The notes: a model not told the origin generated them from the letters alone. DNA of 32,334 bases from Spirochaetales bacterium Spiro_05 (GCA_001603115.1 LVBG01000049.1:1-32334), one strand, 5' to 3'. Positions 17,279 through 25,888 are shown, numbered from the stretch's first letter. A program made the numbers and translations.

Positions 17279-18516
17279 GAGCCTTCCCCCTCATCGGGAA
17301 ACAGGATAGCCTTGCGCTGCCCCTCATCCAGCGAGCTTTTCTGCAAAGGCATCTTGCCACTGCTTATCAACAGGATCCGGTAGAGCAACGAACAGGAGGT
17401 AAGCACAATGAACAGGTTTGTCCCCCCTTGGCTGAAGAAGGGCAAGGGAATCCCGGTGGGGGGAAGCAAAGCTGTCACCACCCCCAGATTGAGAATGGCT
17501 TGGAAGAGAATCATACTTGTAAGGCCGAAGGCCGTAAGACTGAGGAAGCGGTCACGATCACGCATCCTTGCTGCCGCATTGTACCCAAGGATTGCCAGCA
17601 TTGCGAAGAGCACCAGGATGAACGAACAACCAACCAGCCCGATCTCCTCACAAATGGAGGCAAAGATGAAGTCACTCTGGACTTCCGGAAGCAATCCCAG
17701 CTTGTAGGTACCGTTTCCCAACCCCACACCGAAGAGCCCGCCCTTCTGGATGGCCTTCAGGGAGGTGGTGACTTGGTAGTTCATACCCACCGGGTCCAGG
17801 GAGGGGAACAGGAACGATACGATGCGTTTCACCCGATAGGACTGGGAGAACATCCCAACCAGGGCGGGAGGAACGAGGAATGCAAACATGATGAGAAGCG
17901 TGGAGATCTTCAGCCCGCTGGCAAGCAGAAGGGAGAAAGAAATCGCCAGAAAGAGGGCAGCTGAGGAGTAGTCCCGCTGCAGGAAAATCAAAAGAGTCAT
18001 CCCGAGACTCACCAGTAACGGAAGCAAAAAGCGTCGCAGAAGCGACTGATTGGTTCGGTCAAAGCGAAAATAATAGGCATAAAAGAGTACCAGGGCCAGT
18101 TTGGCAAACTCTGATGGCTGGAGGGAAGGAAGCGGACCAATCTGGAGCCATCGCCTGGAACCCAGACGTTCTTGGCCAAAGGGGGTGAAGAGGGTCATCA
18201 GCAGCAGAAGCAGGGAAACCAGCAGGATGGGATAGCTGAACGCCTTGAGCAAGGAGATGGGGATGAACCGTATGATGACAAAGACAACCACTGCAAGGAG
18301 AACGAACATCAGCTGGCGAGTCAAAAAGTAGTGATGAGGAAGATTGTGGATGAGCGCCTCGTTGTAGGATGCGCTGTACAGCATGATCAAGCCCAAGCTG
18401 GTGATGAGCAATACGACACAGAGGAAGGTGAAGGGGCTGAAGTCGCCCCCTACTTCGACGAGGGTCTCTTCCTGATGCTGATAATCATCGAATTCCCTGC
18501 GTATATCCATGGTCAT
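17275..18516 (-). CDS. ftsW: SEDS peptidoglycan polymerase FtsW
   Basis: FtsW polymerises lipid II into glycan strands at the septum, working with an FtsI-type PBP such as the one at 5965. The protein has about ten membrane segments, an N-terminal cytoplasmic arm, the family stretch RRWLQIGPLPSLQPSEFAK, and the conserved loop LPEVQSDFIFASICEEIG carrying the SEDS aspartate region. Later come LLPPTGIPLPFFSQGG and a short charged C-tail. Possible starts are GTG 18519, ATG 18516 (TGATG overlap with the mraY stop) and ATG 18510; 18516 is used here (413 residues). FtsW rather than RodA is inferred from the dcw context. Confidence 0.95.
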   Translation of the reverse strand: MTMDIRREFDDYQHQEETLVEVGGDFSPFTFLCVVLLITSLGLIMLYSASYNEALIHNLPHHYFLTRQLMFVLLAVVVFVIIRFIPISLLKAFSYPILLVSLLLLLMTLFTPFGQERLGSRRWLQIGPLPSLQPSEFAKLALVLFYAYYFRFDRTNQSLLRRFLLPLLVSLGMTLLIFLQRDYSSAALFLAISFSLLLASGLKISTLLIMFAFLVPPALVGMFSQSYRVKRIVSFLFPSLDPVGMNYQVTTSLKAIQKGGLFGVGLGNGTYKLGLLPEVQSDFIFASICEEIGLVGCSFILVLFAMLAILGYNAAARMRDRDRFLSLTAFGLTSMILFQAILNLGVVTALLPPTGIPLPFFSQGGTNLFIVLTSCSLLYRILLISSGKMPLQKSSLDEGQRKAILFPDEGEGS

Positions 18517-19451
18517 CACCTAGTAAGCAGCAAGGATGCTGCCCCAAACAACCAGGAAACCAGAATGAAGGAGAGGACAATATGCGTCTCCTTCATACCT
18601 TTCAATTCATAGGCATGATGCAAGGGGGCGATGATGAACACCTTCTTCCCGAACTTACGGATGGAGATGATCTGGATGAGGCTGGTTGCCAACTCCACCA
18701 GAAACAGGCCGCTTGCAACAAAAAGGGCGACTTCAGCTTTGAGCAGGAGTGCACTGATGGCAAGATACCCGCCCAAGGCATGGCTCCCGCAGTCTCCCAT
18801 GAAGTACTTGGCAGGGCGCCGGTTGAACCAGAGAAAGGCAAGGATGGCTCCAAGCAGGGCTGTGGAAGAGGGCATCGAGCGCTGATTCGAGATAAAAATG
18901 ACCAGAAGCAGCATCGGCAGGCTTGAACCGGCCGCCAGTGCGTCCAAACCATCGGTGATGTTGATCGCATTCACAAAGTAGAGGATGTACAGCAGGGCGA
19001 AGAGGTAGTAGGCAGGACCCAACGCCAGTGAGGCAAACCCAAGATCAAGGGTGGTGTCGATGAGGCCGTGCTGCTTGAGAATAATCAACAAAAGCAGTGC
19101 AGCTTGCACCTGGAGAGCCAGCTTGAGCAGCGATGGCAGACCATCCCCATTGTAGGATGTCCGCTTGAGGTGGTCATCCAAAAAGCCAACCGAGGCAAAG
19201 AGCAAGAGACCGAACATGGGATACAGGACCATCGGGGATGCAAGCTCTGGATCGATCAGGGAAACAAGAAAAGCTCCCATAACGAAGGCAATGCCCCCGA
19301 CGACCGGGGTGCCGGCCTTGGATGCGTGTACGGGTCTCAATTCAGGCTTGATCGCCACAGTACTCCTTCCCACCAATGACAAGAGGACCTTCGAGAGAAC
19401 GAAGGTCAACAGTAGCGAGGCTAAAAGGAGGATGGGCAACCTGCTAGGCAT
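18516..19451 (-). CDS. mraY: Phospho-MurNAc-pentapeptide transferase MraY
   Basis: MraY transfers phospho-MurNAc-pentapeptide to undecaprenyl phosphate, making lipid I. The 311-residue, roughly ten-helix protein has the Mg-binding pair in FLDDHLKR (Asp92, Asp93), NAINITDGLDALA (161-173, Asp167), YFMGDCGSHALGG with Asp220, and APLHHAYELKG (275-285). In most MraY the last motif is HHH followed by [FY]E; here the third histidine is alanine. Length is slightly below the usual 320-360 because the N-terminus is short. It overlaps murF by 8 bases (ATGCCTAG). Confidence 0.95.
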   Translation of the reverse strand: MPSRLPILLLASLLLTFVLSKVLLSLVGRSTVAIKPELRPVHASKAGTPVVGGIAFVMGAFLVSLIDPELASPMVLYPMFGLLLFASVGFLDDHLKRTSYNGDGLPSLLKLALQVQAALLLLIILKQHGLIDTTLDLGFASLALGPAYYLFALLYILYFVNAINITDGLDALAAGSSLPMLLLVIFISNQRSMPSSTALLGAILAFLWFNRRPAKYFMGDCGSHALGGYLAISALLLKAEVALFVASGLFLVELATSLIQIISIRKFGKKVFIIAPLHHAYELKGMKETHIVLSFILVSWLFGAASLLLTR

Positions 19452-20829
19452 AGGATCGCGCCCTCCTTTGGAGGAAGGGTATCAGTCGTTCCATCCCAAC
19501 TGACCGGGAAGCTTTCAACAGATAGAGATCCCCGGTTTTGGTCTGCTTTCCCACCTCATCTTCCAGATGGGCAAAGGATTTGGTGTAGGAGACCTCTCCG
19601 GTGAAACGGGAGCGCTTGAGACAGAATGCTGCCTCTTCCATCTCCTCCCCGTACAGGTACGCTTTGCTGAAGGAACAAAAGGAAAGCGTATCCGCTACAC
19701 TGCGATGAGCCTCGGCTGAAAGCTGGCCAAGTTCCTTCATTGGCCCAAGCACCACTTTCTTTGCCCCATCCCAGGAGAGGGATGAGAGGTAACGAAGGAT
19801 GCTGGTGGTGGAATCAAGGCTTGCATTGTAGGAGTCGTCGACGATGGTTACCCTGCTGTGATGGACAAACGAGCGCCCGTGCATCGGCTCAAAGCCTTCC
19901 AAGGCCTGGGCAATGTCCACTGCATCAGCACCAAGATACGCACCTACCCTGATAGCGCCCACCACATCTTCCAAAAGATGCTTTCCTACCGACCGAATCC
20001 TGAAGGTCTGACCACCATAGGAGAGCTGCCATCCATCAAGGCCCAGATCCATGGCTTCGATGTCATTGGCACTGTAGCGGCCAAGGGAGACTGATGCCTG
20101 CGCCTGGATCAGATCGAAATGCTTGCAGTCCCGGCTTACGAAGCCTGCCTTCAGCCCAGGGTGAAAGATCTTTGCTTTTTCTCGGGCAATCGTCGTTTCA
20201 CTGCCCATCTTCTCCAGATGGGAGATGCCTATGTTGGTCAACACAGCCACCGAAGGCTTGAGGATCGAAACCATCCGGTCCATCTCCCCTACATGGTCAA
20301 TTCCCATCTCAAAGACACCATACCTGCTCTCTCTTCCCAGTCCGAAGATACTCAAGGGGAGGCCGAATTCGCTGTTGAGATTGCCAGGAGTCCTTGCAGT
20401 CGGTCCCAAGACGCTGGTGATGCGGGCGATCGCTTCCTTGGTAGTGCTTTTTCCGCAGCTGCCGGTGATACCCACCGTCTGCAAGCTAGGGATGAGATGC
20501 AGGTACGAGCGCGCCAGAGAGTGCAAGCTGGAAAGTACATCGTCGCAGCCCAATACTGCAATGGAAACTTCCCTAAGCGCTCGAGATACCTGTTCAAACG
20601 GCACAACCACAGCACTCGCTTTGCTGGCCTCAACCTGTGCAAGGAAAGAGATGGCGTCAACTTTATCCCCTTTGAGGGCGAAAAAGAGAGAACCGGTAGT
20701 GCACTTCCTGCTGTCGATCTGCACGTTGCTGATGCGCACAGCCCCACCTCGCATGCACCTTGCATTGCAAAGAGGGGCTATTTGGTGAGGATCAAATGCA
20801 AACTGGGCAATATTCTGATGTTCACTCAT
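19444..20829 (-). CDS. murF: UDP-MurNAc-tripeptide:D-Ala-D-Ala ligase MurF
   Basis: MurF adds D-Ala-D-Ala to complete the UDP-MurNAc-pentapeptide in the cytoplasm. Of 461 residues, an N-terminal uridine-binding domain has VQIDSRKCTTGSLFFALKG (36-54). The central Mur ligase ATPase domain has P-loop GITGSCGKST (120-129), with NLNSEFGLPL and EMGIDHVGEM, and the C-terminal domain has VDDSYNAS, VLGPMKELG and LLKASRSVGME. The Mur-ligase lysine region (REKAKIF) is present. It overlaps ftsL at its start and mraY at its end, each by 8 bases. MurE, MurD and MurC do not occur in the window. Confidence 0.96.
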   Translation of the reverse strand: MSEHQNIAQFAFDPHQIAPLCNARCMRGGAVRISNVQIDSRKCTTGSLFFALKGDKVDAISFLAQVEASKASAVVVPFEQVSRALREVSIAVLGCDDVLSSLHSLARSYLHLIPSLQTVGITGSCGKSTTKEAIARITSVLGPTARTPGNLNSEFGLPLSIFGLGRESRYGVFEMGIDHVGEMDRMVSILKPSVAVLTNIGISHLEKMGSETTIAREKAKIFHPGLKAGFVSRDCKHFDLIQAQASVSLGRYSANDIEAMDLGLDGWQLSYGGQTFRIRSVGKHLLEDVVGAIRVGAYLGADAVDIAQALEGFEPMHGRSFVHHSRVTIVDDSYNASLDSTTSILRYLSSLSWDGAKKVVLGPMKELGQLSAEAHRSVADTLSFCSFSKAYLYGEEMEEAAFCLKRSRFTGEVSYTKSFAHLEDEVGKQTKTGDLYLLKASRSVGMERLIPFLQRRARSYA

Positions 20830-21169
20830 GGGCTCTCCTGGACAGCATGATCACCGCTTCCGCCCTGATCGGCTGGAAGGCGATGTCCTCTTTCCACGCA
20901 CCCTTTACCAGTTGTTCCGGCATGGAGAGCTTGGAAATTCCTGCCAACAGGACCTGCCTCTGCTCTTCCAATGCCTGACGGTTGTTCAGCAGGGTCTGGT
21001 ACTCAATCTCAAGACTGCGGTTCACCCCCCTCTGCCAGAGCGGGACAAACATGGCAGCCATGACACAGAGCAGCATCATCAGGACAACCATCTGTTCAAT
21101 GCGCACGAAGCGGCGGCTTCGCTGAGCGGGTCGTTGCTTGAGATCTGTCGTGTACCAATCGTTACCCAT
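20822..21169 (-). CDS. ftsL: FtsL-like small bitopic division protein
   Basis: The 115-residue protein has a basic N-terminus (residues 10-23), one membrane segment (about 26-44) and a predicted coiled coil with a short leucine/glutamine-rich heptad pattern (52-80). That is the FtsL architecture. FtsL sequences diverge strongly, so the call relies on position between rsmH and murF, size and topology. FtsL joins FtsQ (and FtsB where present) to activate FtsWI. AAGGAG precedes the start and overlaps the rsmH stop. It overlaps murF by 8 bases (ATGAGTGA). Confidence 0.8.
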   Translation of the reverse strand: MGNDWYTTDLKQRPAQRSRRFVRIEQMVVLMMLLCVMAAMFVPLWQRGVNRSLEIEYQTLLNNRQALEEQRQVLLAGISKLSMPEQLVKGAWKEDIAFQPIRAEAVIMLSRRAHE

Positions 21170-21179
21170 ACCCCACTCC

Positions 21180-22070
21180 TTATCGCTTCTCGATAATCCT
21201 CAGCTTTGCACTTCTGCTCGCCGGATTCTCCTCCCGTTCTGTATCACTCGGAATCAAAGGTTTCTTGGTAAGGATCCGGATGGTCGGATTCTCACCCTCC
21301 CCCAAAGCCTTGAACAACCATTTGACCTTGCGGTCCTCCAGGGAGTGAAAGCTGATCACAGCCATCCTCCCTCCATGCTTCAGAGCCTTGATGGCTCCCT
21401 TCAGGGCAGGTTCGATGCGATCCAGCTCCCGGTTCACCTCTATGCGGATAGCTTGGAAACTCCGGGTTGCCGGATGGATGTGCCCATAGCGGTAGCCTGA
21501 GGGAACAGCCTTGTAGATGATCGAGGCCAACTCCTCGCTGGTGGTGATCTTTCCGGTCTTCCGTCTCTCAACGATTGCACGGGCAATCCTGCGGGAGTAT
21601 CGCTCTTCCCCAAACTGGTAGATGACATCGGCCAGCCGTTCTTCCTGATAGCCGTTGACCACATCGAGGGCACTGATCGGGGCCGTCTTGTCCAGGCGCA
21701 TGTCCAGCACCTCATCCTTGCGGAATGAGAAGCCGCGTTCGCTCTCCTCATAGTGGTAGCTGGAAATGCCCAGATCGAAGAGCACCAGATCGAAGGAGTT
21801 CTCCTGGGCATCGGCAAAGAAATCGTCGAACCAGATATTCTTCGGTGTGAAACGATCAGCAAAACATTCCATCCGCTGGATGGCCTTCTGCTGGATTGAG
21901 CTGTCCCGATCCAGGCCGATGACACGCAAGTTCGGATAGGTGGAGAGAAAAAGATTGGTGTGCCCACCCTCCCCACAGGTACAGTCGACCATGGTAGCCT
22001 CAGTGTCCTGAGGAGGTATCAGATGCTCAAGAATCTCCTGTCTCATGACTGAGTAGTGGACATATTCCAT
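21180..22070 (-). CDS. rsmH: 16S rRNA (cytosine-1402 N4) methyltransferase RsmH
   Basis: RsmH (MraW) methylates C1402 of 16S rRNA in the decoding centre using S-adenosylmethionine. The 296-residue protein opens with the family start HYSVMRQEILEHL and has the SAM loop VDCTCGEGGHTNLFL, GLDRDSS, FDLGISSYH, RGFSFRKDEVLDMR, and the C-terminal signature AVISFHSLEDRKVKWLF and RSAKLRIIEK. The frame could start with TTG at 22073, but ATG 22070 forms a TGATG overlap with the mraZ stop and is preferred. Confidence 0.97.
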   Translation of the reverse strand: MEYVHYSVMRQEILEHLIPPQDTEATMVDCTCGEGGHTNLFLSTYPNLRVIGLDRDSSIQQKAIQRMECFADRFTPKNIWFDDFFADAQENSFDLVLFDLGISSYHYEESERGFSFRKDEVLDMRLDKTAPISALDVVNGYQEERLADVIYQFGEERYSRRIARAIVERRKTGKITTSEELASIIYKAVPSGYRYGHIHPATRSFQAIRIEVNRELDRIEPALKGAIKALKHGGRMAVISFHSLEDRKVKWLFKALGEGENPTIRILTKKPLIPSDTEREENPASRSAKLRIIEKR

Positions 22071-22525
22071 CAAAGGTCCTCCCTGATCATCTCACTGAGG
22101 GATTGAGCCGCATCGAGGAACTCTCCCATGCTCTGCGACAGGTATCGCTCATACTCAGCTCTGTTCCACAATTCCAGATAGTTGCCGGTACCCAAAAGCA
22201 CCGACTCTTCCTTGGCGGACAAGCCGACGCTCTCGCGAAGACTTTGGGGAATATTGATTCTTCCCACCTTGTCGAATTCGCAAAGCTGGGCCGGAGCAAT
22301 CATGCCTCGCTGCAATATCCTGAGCTTCCGGTCGAACATGGAGCCCGGACCGCTGATGATGGTGTTCTTCAATTTCTCAAAATCGGAAGGGAGCATGAGC
22401 CAAAGGCAGGTTTCCAGACCACGGGTCACATACAGGGCCTCCCCTTCGAGTGCCGAACGCAATCGGGAGGGGATAAGAATGCGACCCTTGTCGTCTATGG
22501 TGTTGTAAAACTCACCAGTCAACAT
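22070..22525 (-). CDS. mraZ: MraZ transcriptional regulator
   Basis: MraZ is the AbrB-fold regulator at the head of dcw clusters and represses or tunes its own operon by binding repeated TGGGN boxes. The 151-residue protein has the duplicated domain: first copy with IDDKGRILIPSRLR (10-23), second with FDKVGRINIPQSLRE. An AGGAG lies about 7 bases before the ATG. Four 10-bp-phased candidate boxes are found directly upstream (22565-22599). It is the first gene of the 16-gene operon running to 7629. Confidence 0.96.
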   Translation of the reverse strand: MLTGEFYNTIDDKGRILIPSRLRSALEGEALYVTRGLETCLWLMLPSDFEKLKNTIISGPGSMFDRKLRILQRGMIAPAQLCEFDKVGRINIPQSLRESVGLSAKEESVLLGTGNYLELWNRAEYERYLSQSMGEFLDAAQSLSEMIREDL

Positions 22526-22564
22526 GCCACGCTCCTACCTTTTTGCAACATTTTTGGGATTTTT

Positions 22565-22599
22565 TCCCACTTGTATCCAATAATGTACACTTCTTCCCA
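22565..22599 (-). promoter_or_regulatory. MraZ-box array, probable operator of the dcw operon
   Basis: On the minus strand four pentamers begin exactly every 10 bases: TGGGA (22599-22595), TGTAC (22589-22585), TGGAT (22579-22575) and TGGGA (22569-22565). In characterised bacteria MraZ binds direct TGGGN repeats with 10-bp periodicity just upstream of mraZ. The outer two are perfect and the inner two imperfect. The array overlaps the candidate -10 and the predicted transcription start. Confidence 0.65.
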
Positions 22600-22610
22600 C
22601 CACAGCACAA
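22582..22610 (-). promoter_or_regulatory. Candidate promoter of the mraZ operon
   Basis: On the minus strand TTGTGC (22610-22605) and TACATT (22587-22582) are separated by 17 bases, giving a start near 22575 and a leader of about 50 bases. Both hexamers are imperfect. The -10 overlaps the second MraZ box, which would suit direct repression. Confidence 0.4.
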
Positions 22611-22705
22611 CCGGACTTTCTCCCCTTTAGCCGGTACAATTACGAAAATCCTGTGCTATCGCTTAACAGACGTAAACCAATATGAGCAGAAAAGAAGGTG
22701 TGTCC

Positions 22706-22743
22706 GAATAATGAAAACCCCTCTCCTCTACTGAGGAAAGGGG
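22706..22743 (-). terminator. Intrinsic terminator after the GH57 branching-enzyme gene
   Basis: An 11-bp stem with one mismatch (22718-22728 with 22733-22743) and a TACT loop is followed on the minus strand by TTTTCATTATT. It lies 22 bases past the GH57 stop and insulates the mraZ promoter from upstream transcription. Confidence 0.85.
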
Positions 22744-22764
22744 TCGATTTGGGTGACAGGATTG

Positions 22765-24360
22765 TTATCGGTTGGGATTGAAAATGTTGTAATCGATGTC
22801 GCTGAAAATGCTGTTGCGCTTCTCTGCCTTCACCAACCACTCGGTATTCACCGCATTCTTGCACATATTCCCGTAGACCACATTGAAATTCTTCAGATGG
22901 TCTTTCAAACGCTTTTCTGCATACTCAGTGCTGCTCTTGTTGAAGAGAATGAAGGGCCAGTCACTCGCCATGGAAAGAAGCACTTCCCTTGCAGCCTGGT
23001 TGAGGAATCTCTGCTTGAGGCTGATCTGGTCACTGAACCGCAGGCTCAACTCTTCCATCCTCTCGATTGCCTTGTGGATATGCCGGTAGGTCCACGCATT
23101 CGCCCCATCCAGCCAGACTGCGCTGTAGCCGCCTTGGCCCCACGAGGAGAATGCAGGCCGTGCAGTCTGCAAGGTGGATCCCTCCTTCGAAAGAAAAGCG
23201 GAGGGAGAGGTCAACGCCACCGTTTGTCCGGGTTCGGCAACAAGACGGATGACCTGCTCAAGCCAATCGATTCCCTCAAACCACCAGTGGCCGAACAGCT
23301 CGGCATCAAACCCAAGGGTAAACAGCGGCTGGTTCTCCATGGAAGGGGCAAGGTCAGAGCCCTTGCGTGTGAGGTTGTAGAGGAAGTTTCGGGCATGCTC
23401 ACGAACTTTCGCCTGGGCAAGCTCACGGCGGTACGGTATCTTCTGGTCAGTTTGCCCGGTGATCGCCCAGTACTTGTAGCCGGTGAAGACACGAACCTCA
23501 GGCTCGTGGATGTACGGCTTGATGTACTCCATCGGAAGATCGTAACCGATGTCCCGATAGAATTCACGGTATACCCTGTCTGTCGGATAGCCGCTGCTGT
23601 TGGACCAGACCAGACTGGTGCCCTGGAAATCACGGGGGAAGGCGGCAACACTGTTTGGACAGCGAACCGGACGGTAATCACCATACTGGACCTTGTCCTG
23701 CGAGAGGAGCATGGACTGGCTTGCTGTCTGGAACCAGTTGATACCGTGATACTTCAGATTCTCCTCAAGACCGGGGTAGTAGCCGCACTCTGGCAACCAG
23801 AAACCTTTGGGAAGGTGTCCGAAGGTGGTCAAAAAGGATTGCACACCCAGTTCAACCTGGGCATTGATGGCAGTGGGATACTCTTTGTAGAGCGGAAGAT
23901 ATGCGTGGGTTGCCGCTGTGGTGGCAAGCTCCAGATGACCGCTGGTTTCCAGTGCCTTGAAGGCATCAAGGATGTTGTTGCGGTACAGGTCCTGATAGTC
24001 GCTGAGATTCTGCTTTGCCTGGCCGAGATAGAACTGTGCCATCTCCAAGAACTCAGGCTGACTCTCACTGCAGCGCTGCACTTCCTTGTGGCCAAGTTCG
24101 ATATGGCGTTCCAGATACTGCAAAAACCTCTCCTGAAGGATGGGGTCACTGAGCATGCAGCACAAGGTTGGGGAGAGACTGATGGTGAACTTGAAGCTGA
24201 TGCGCTCTGCTTTCAGCTTGTTGAACATCCTCAGCAGGGGAAGATAACTTTCGCTGATCGACTCGAACAACCAATCCTCTTCCAGAAATCTTGGATATTC
24301 GGGATGCCGGACAAACGGAAGATGGGCATTCAGGATGAAGGCCACAGACGTATTGGACAT
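22765..24360 (-). CDS. GH57 (DUF1957) 1,4-alpha-glucan branching-enzyme-like protein
   Basis: The family forms alpha-1,6 branches in glycogen-like glucans. At 531 residues the length matches bacterial and archaeal GH57 branching enzymes. Visible motifs are an N-terminal FILNAHLPFVRHPE (8-21), ATHAYLPL (150-157), the nucleophile strand GFWLPECGY with Glu191, the acid/base strand LGFDAELFGHWWFEG with Asp352, and a C-terminal helical domain (about 410-520). Both catalytic residues are therefore present. It overlaps the DUF4912 gene by one base (TAATG), with AGGGGG upstream, and is followed by an intrinsic terminator. Branching enzyme rather than amylase is inferred from family. Confidence 0.88.
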   Translation of the reverse strand: MSNTSVAFILNAHLPFVRHPEYPRFLEEDWLFESISESYLPLLRMFNKLKAERISFKFTISLSPTLCCMLSDPILQERFLQYLERHIELGHKEVQRCSESQPEFLEMAQFYLGQAKQNLSDYQDLYRNNILDAFKALETSGHLELATTAATHAYLPLYKEYPTAINAQVELGVQSFLTTFGHLPKGFWLPECGYYPGLEENLKYHGINWFQTASQSMLLSQDKVQYGDYRPVRCPNSVAAFPRDFQGTSLVWSNSSGYPTDRVYREFYRDIGYDLPMEYIKPYIHEPEVRVFTGYKYWAITGQTDQKIPYRRELAQAKVREHARNFLYNLTRKGSDLAPSMENQPLFTLGFDAELFGHWWFEGIDWLEQVIRLVAEPGQTVALTSPSAFLSKEGSTLQTARPAFSSWGQGGYSAVWLDGANAWTYRHIHKAIERMEELSLRFSDQISLKQRFLNQAAREVLLSMASDWPFILFNKSSTEYAEKRLKDHLKNFNVVYGNMCKNAVNTEWLVKAEKRNSIFSDIDYNIFNPNR

Positions 24361-25091
24361 TACAGAACCCCCTTGCTCAAGGTCTGGGCGATCTCACGAA
24401 GCACTGCATTGTCTACAATCTCCCCTTCACGAGTCACCAGCGAAGAAAAGTGCATGGTAAACAGATCCCCGTCCATGGCCAGCTCATCAACATGCTCCTG
24501 CCAGTACGAGGGAAACGTTTCTACACTCTTGCTCTGTGCGAGGGACATCTCATTGCCCTTCTTGTCACGCCAACACAGGTCGACCACGTAGGAAGAGCCG
24601 ATGTTCGGCAGATTGATGTTCCATTGGGTATCTTCCAGGGAGATGCTGATGTCAAACGTCCTCACCCCCTTGGTGCTCAGGTTGGTCTCCTGCACCCGCA
24701 AAAAGAGGTTGCTTTTCTCCTGTCCGTCCTCACCGAAAATCATCAGATTTGAAGCCGGGGAGAGCGACCAGTAGGCAAAGGCCCACTGGGGATCACGCAG
24801 CAAGAGGTGAATGGAAGTATCGAGGTACGATTCAGGAAGATCCTCAACACCGGGGAGCCCATTGATATGCTGCTTATTCCCACGGAAGTCGGTAAGTGCG
24901 TTGCAGTATCGGTTTCGGTTGATCTTTCCCTTCATTGCAGAAGGAAGCTCATCATCCTGTTCCCCAAAAGCTTCCTCGAGTGCATCGATGAGTTCTTCGC
25001 GGTCGAGAGACTGCCAGTTGCTCAGCCGTTCTTGCTGGGCAATGTACTGCAGCTCGGTAGTAGACAAGGAATCAATATTGATGAGAATCAT
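24360..25091 (-). CDS. DUF4912-domain protein
   Basis: This 243-residue soluble protein has unknown function. An N-terminal helical segment (about 8-45, LSTTELQYIAQQERL) resembles a Rho-N/SAP-type helix pair and is followed by a basic stretch. The DUF4912 core (about 80-230) carries LPESYLDTSIHLLLRDP and WAFAYWSL, then beta-rich sequence with conserved tryptophans (FDISISLEDTQWNINLP, YVVDLCWRD). This core looks like an Ig- or carbohydrate-module-like fold, but that is a guess. It is coupled to the GH57 branching enzyme by a 1-base overlap, so a role in glucan metabolism is likely. GGGAG lies 7 bases before the ATG. Confidence 0.75.
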   Translation of the reverse strand: MILINIDSLSTTELQYIAQQERLSNWQSLDREELIDALEEAFGEQDDELPSAMKGKINRNRYCNALTDFRGNKQHINGLPGVEDLPESYLDTSIHLLLRDPQWAFAYWSLSPASNLMIFGEDGQEKSNLFLRVQETNLSTKGVRTFDISISLEDTQWNINLPNIGSSYVVDLCWRDKKGNEMSLAQSKSVETFPSYWQEHVDELAMDGDLFTMHFSSLVTREGEIVDNAVLREIAQTLSKGVL

Positions 25092-25180
25092 GCTTACTCC
25101 CGCAACGCATCCAAATGGATGTTCTTTCCTGCAATCGTAAAAGAATCATCGGTCTTAGTCAACTGCGTGCGTTTTCCCGC

Positions 25181-25888
25181 TCAGCTGAAGAGCGTAAGCA
25201 GGGCAAGGTCGACCATTGCGTCGAAGGTGCTCTGCCGTTGTGCAGGGGGAACCTGCTCACCGGTAAGCAGGGAATCGCTTACGGTAAGCAGGGTAAGCGC
25301 CTCCACATGCTTGAGGCGGGCAAGGGTGTAGAGCTCACACGTCTCCATGTCTATGGCCATCGTTCCCACCGACTGGGCGATCAGCTTCTTCTCCTCCCCT
25401 TTCTGGTCGTAGAACTGGTCGCTGGTAAACACATTTCCCACAGCGAAGCCCATCTTCGCTGCCTGGGCATGCCCAACGGCCTTTGCCAGCAGATTGAACG
25501 AGGCGGTAGGGGCGAACTGATAGGAGCCGAATCGGCTGGGATTCATCGCGCTGTCGTTGTCCGCTGCCTGGGCAATGAGTACATCCTTGAGATGGAGGTC
25601 TTCGCTCATCGTACCGCAGGTGCCGACACGTACCAGACGTTTGGCGTGGTAGGTGTCGATCAGCTCTTGGGCATAGATGGAGAAAGAAGGCATACCCATC
25701 CCGGTTCCCTGGACCGAAACGCGGTTGCCTTGCCAGTAGCCGGTAAAGCCCAGCATTCCTCGTATCTCATTATATTGGATGACATCAGTCAGATAGGTTT
25801 GCGCGATGTGACGGGCCCTGAGGGGATCTCCGGGCAAAAGAACGGTATCTGCTACCAGATTGGGATCTGAAACGATATGGATGCTCAT
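25181..25888 (-). CDS. deoD: Purine nucleoside phosphorylase DeoD
   Basis: DeoD splits purine (deoxy)ribonucleosides with phosphate to base and (deoxy)ribose-1-phosphate. From the ATG at 25888 (235 residues) it shows VLLPGDPLRA (16-25), GTGMGMPSFSIY (61-72), VRVGTCG (86-92), the nucleoside-binding AIDMETCELY (178-187) and SDSLLTGE with the catalytic Asp205, the hexameric DeoD pattern. The start is decided by a near-perfect CAGGAGGTG ending 4 bases before the ATG; the open frame to 25948 is not used. It is divergent from the plus-strand GH57 gene. Purine salvage has no obvious link to its glucan-enzyme neighbours. Confidence 0.95.
   Translation of the reverse strand: MSIHIVSDPNLVADTVLLPGDPLRARHIAQTYLTDVIQYNEIRGMLGFTGYWQGNRVSVQGTGMGMPSFSIYAQELIDTYHAKRLVRVGTCGTMSEDLHLKDVLIAQAADNDSAMNPSRFGSYQFAPTASFNLLAKAVGHAQAAKMGFAVGNVFTSDQFYDQKGEEKKLIAQSVGTMAIDMETCELYTLARLKHVEALTLLTVSDSLLTGEQVPPAQRQSTFDAMVDLALLTLFS

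Noticed and set aside
22526-22764. A small gene or riboswitch in the mraZ upstream gap
   Set aside because: The gap is explained by a terminator, a promoter and the MraZ boxes; no coding frame with a ribosome site or conserved riboswitch core was recognised.
22753-24591. A 612-codon open frame on the plus strand, antisense to the GH57 and DUF4912 genes
   Set aside because: The minus strand encodes clear GH57 catalytic motifs; the plus-strand product has no recognisable domain and mirrors codon bias of the real gene.
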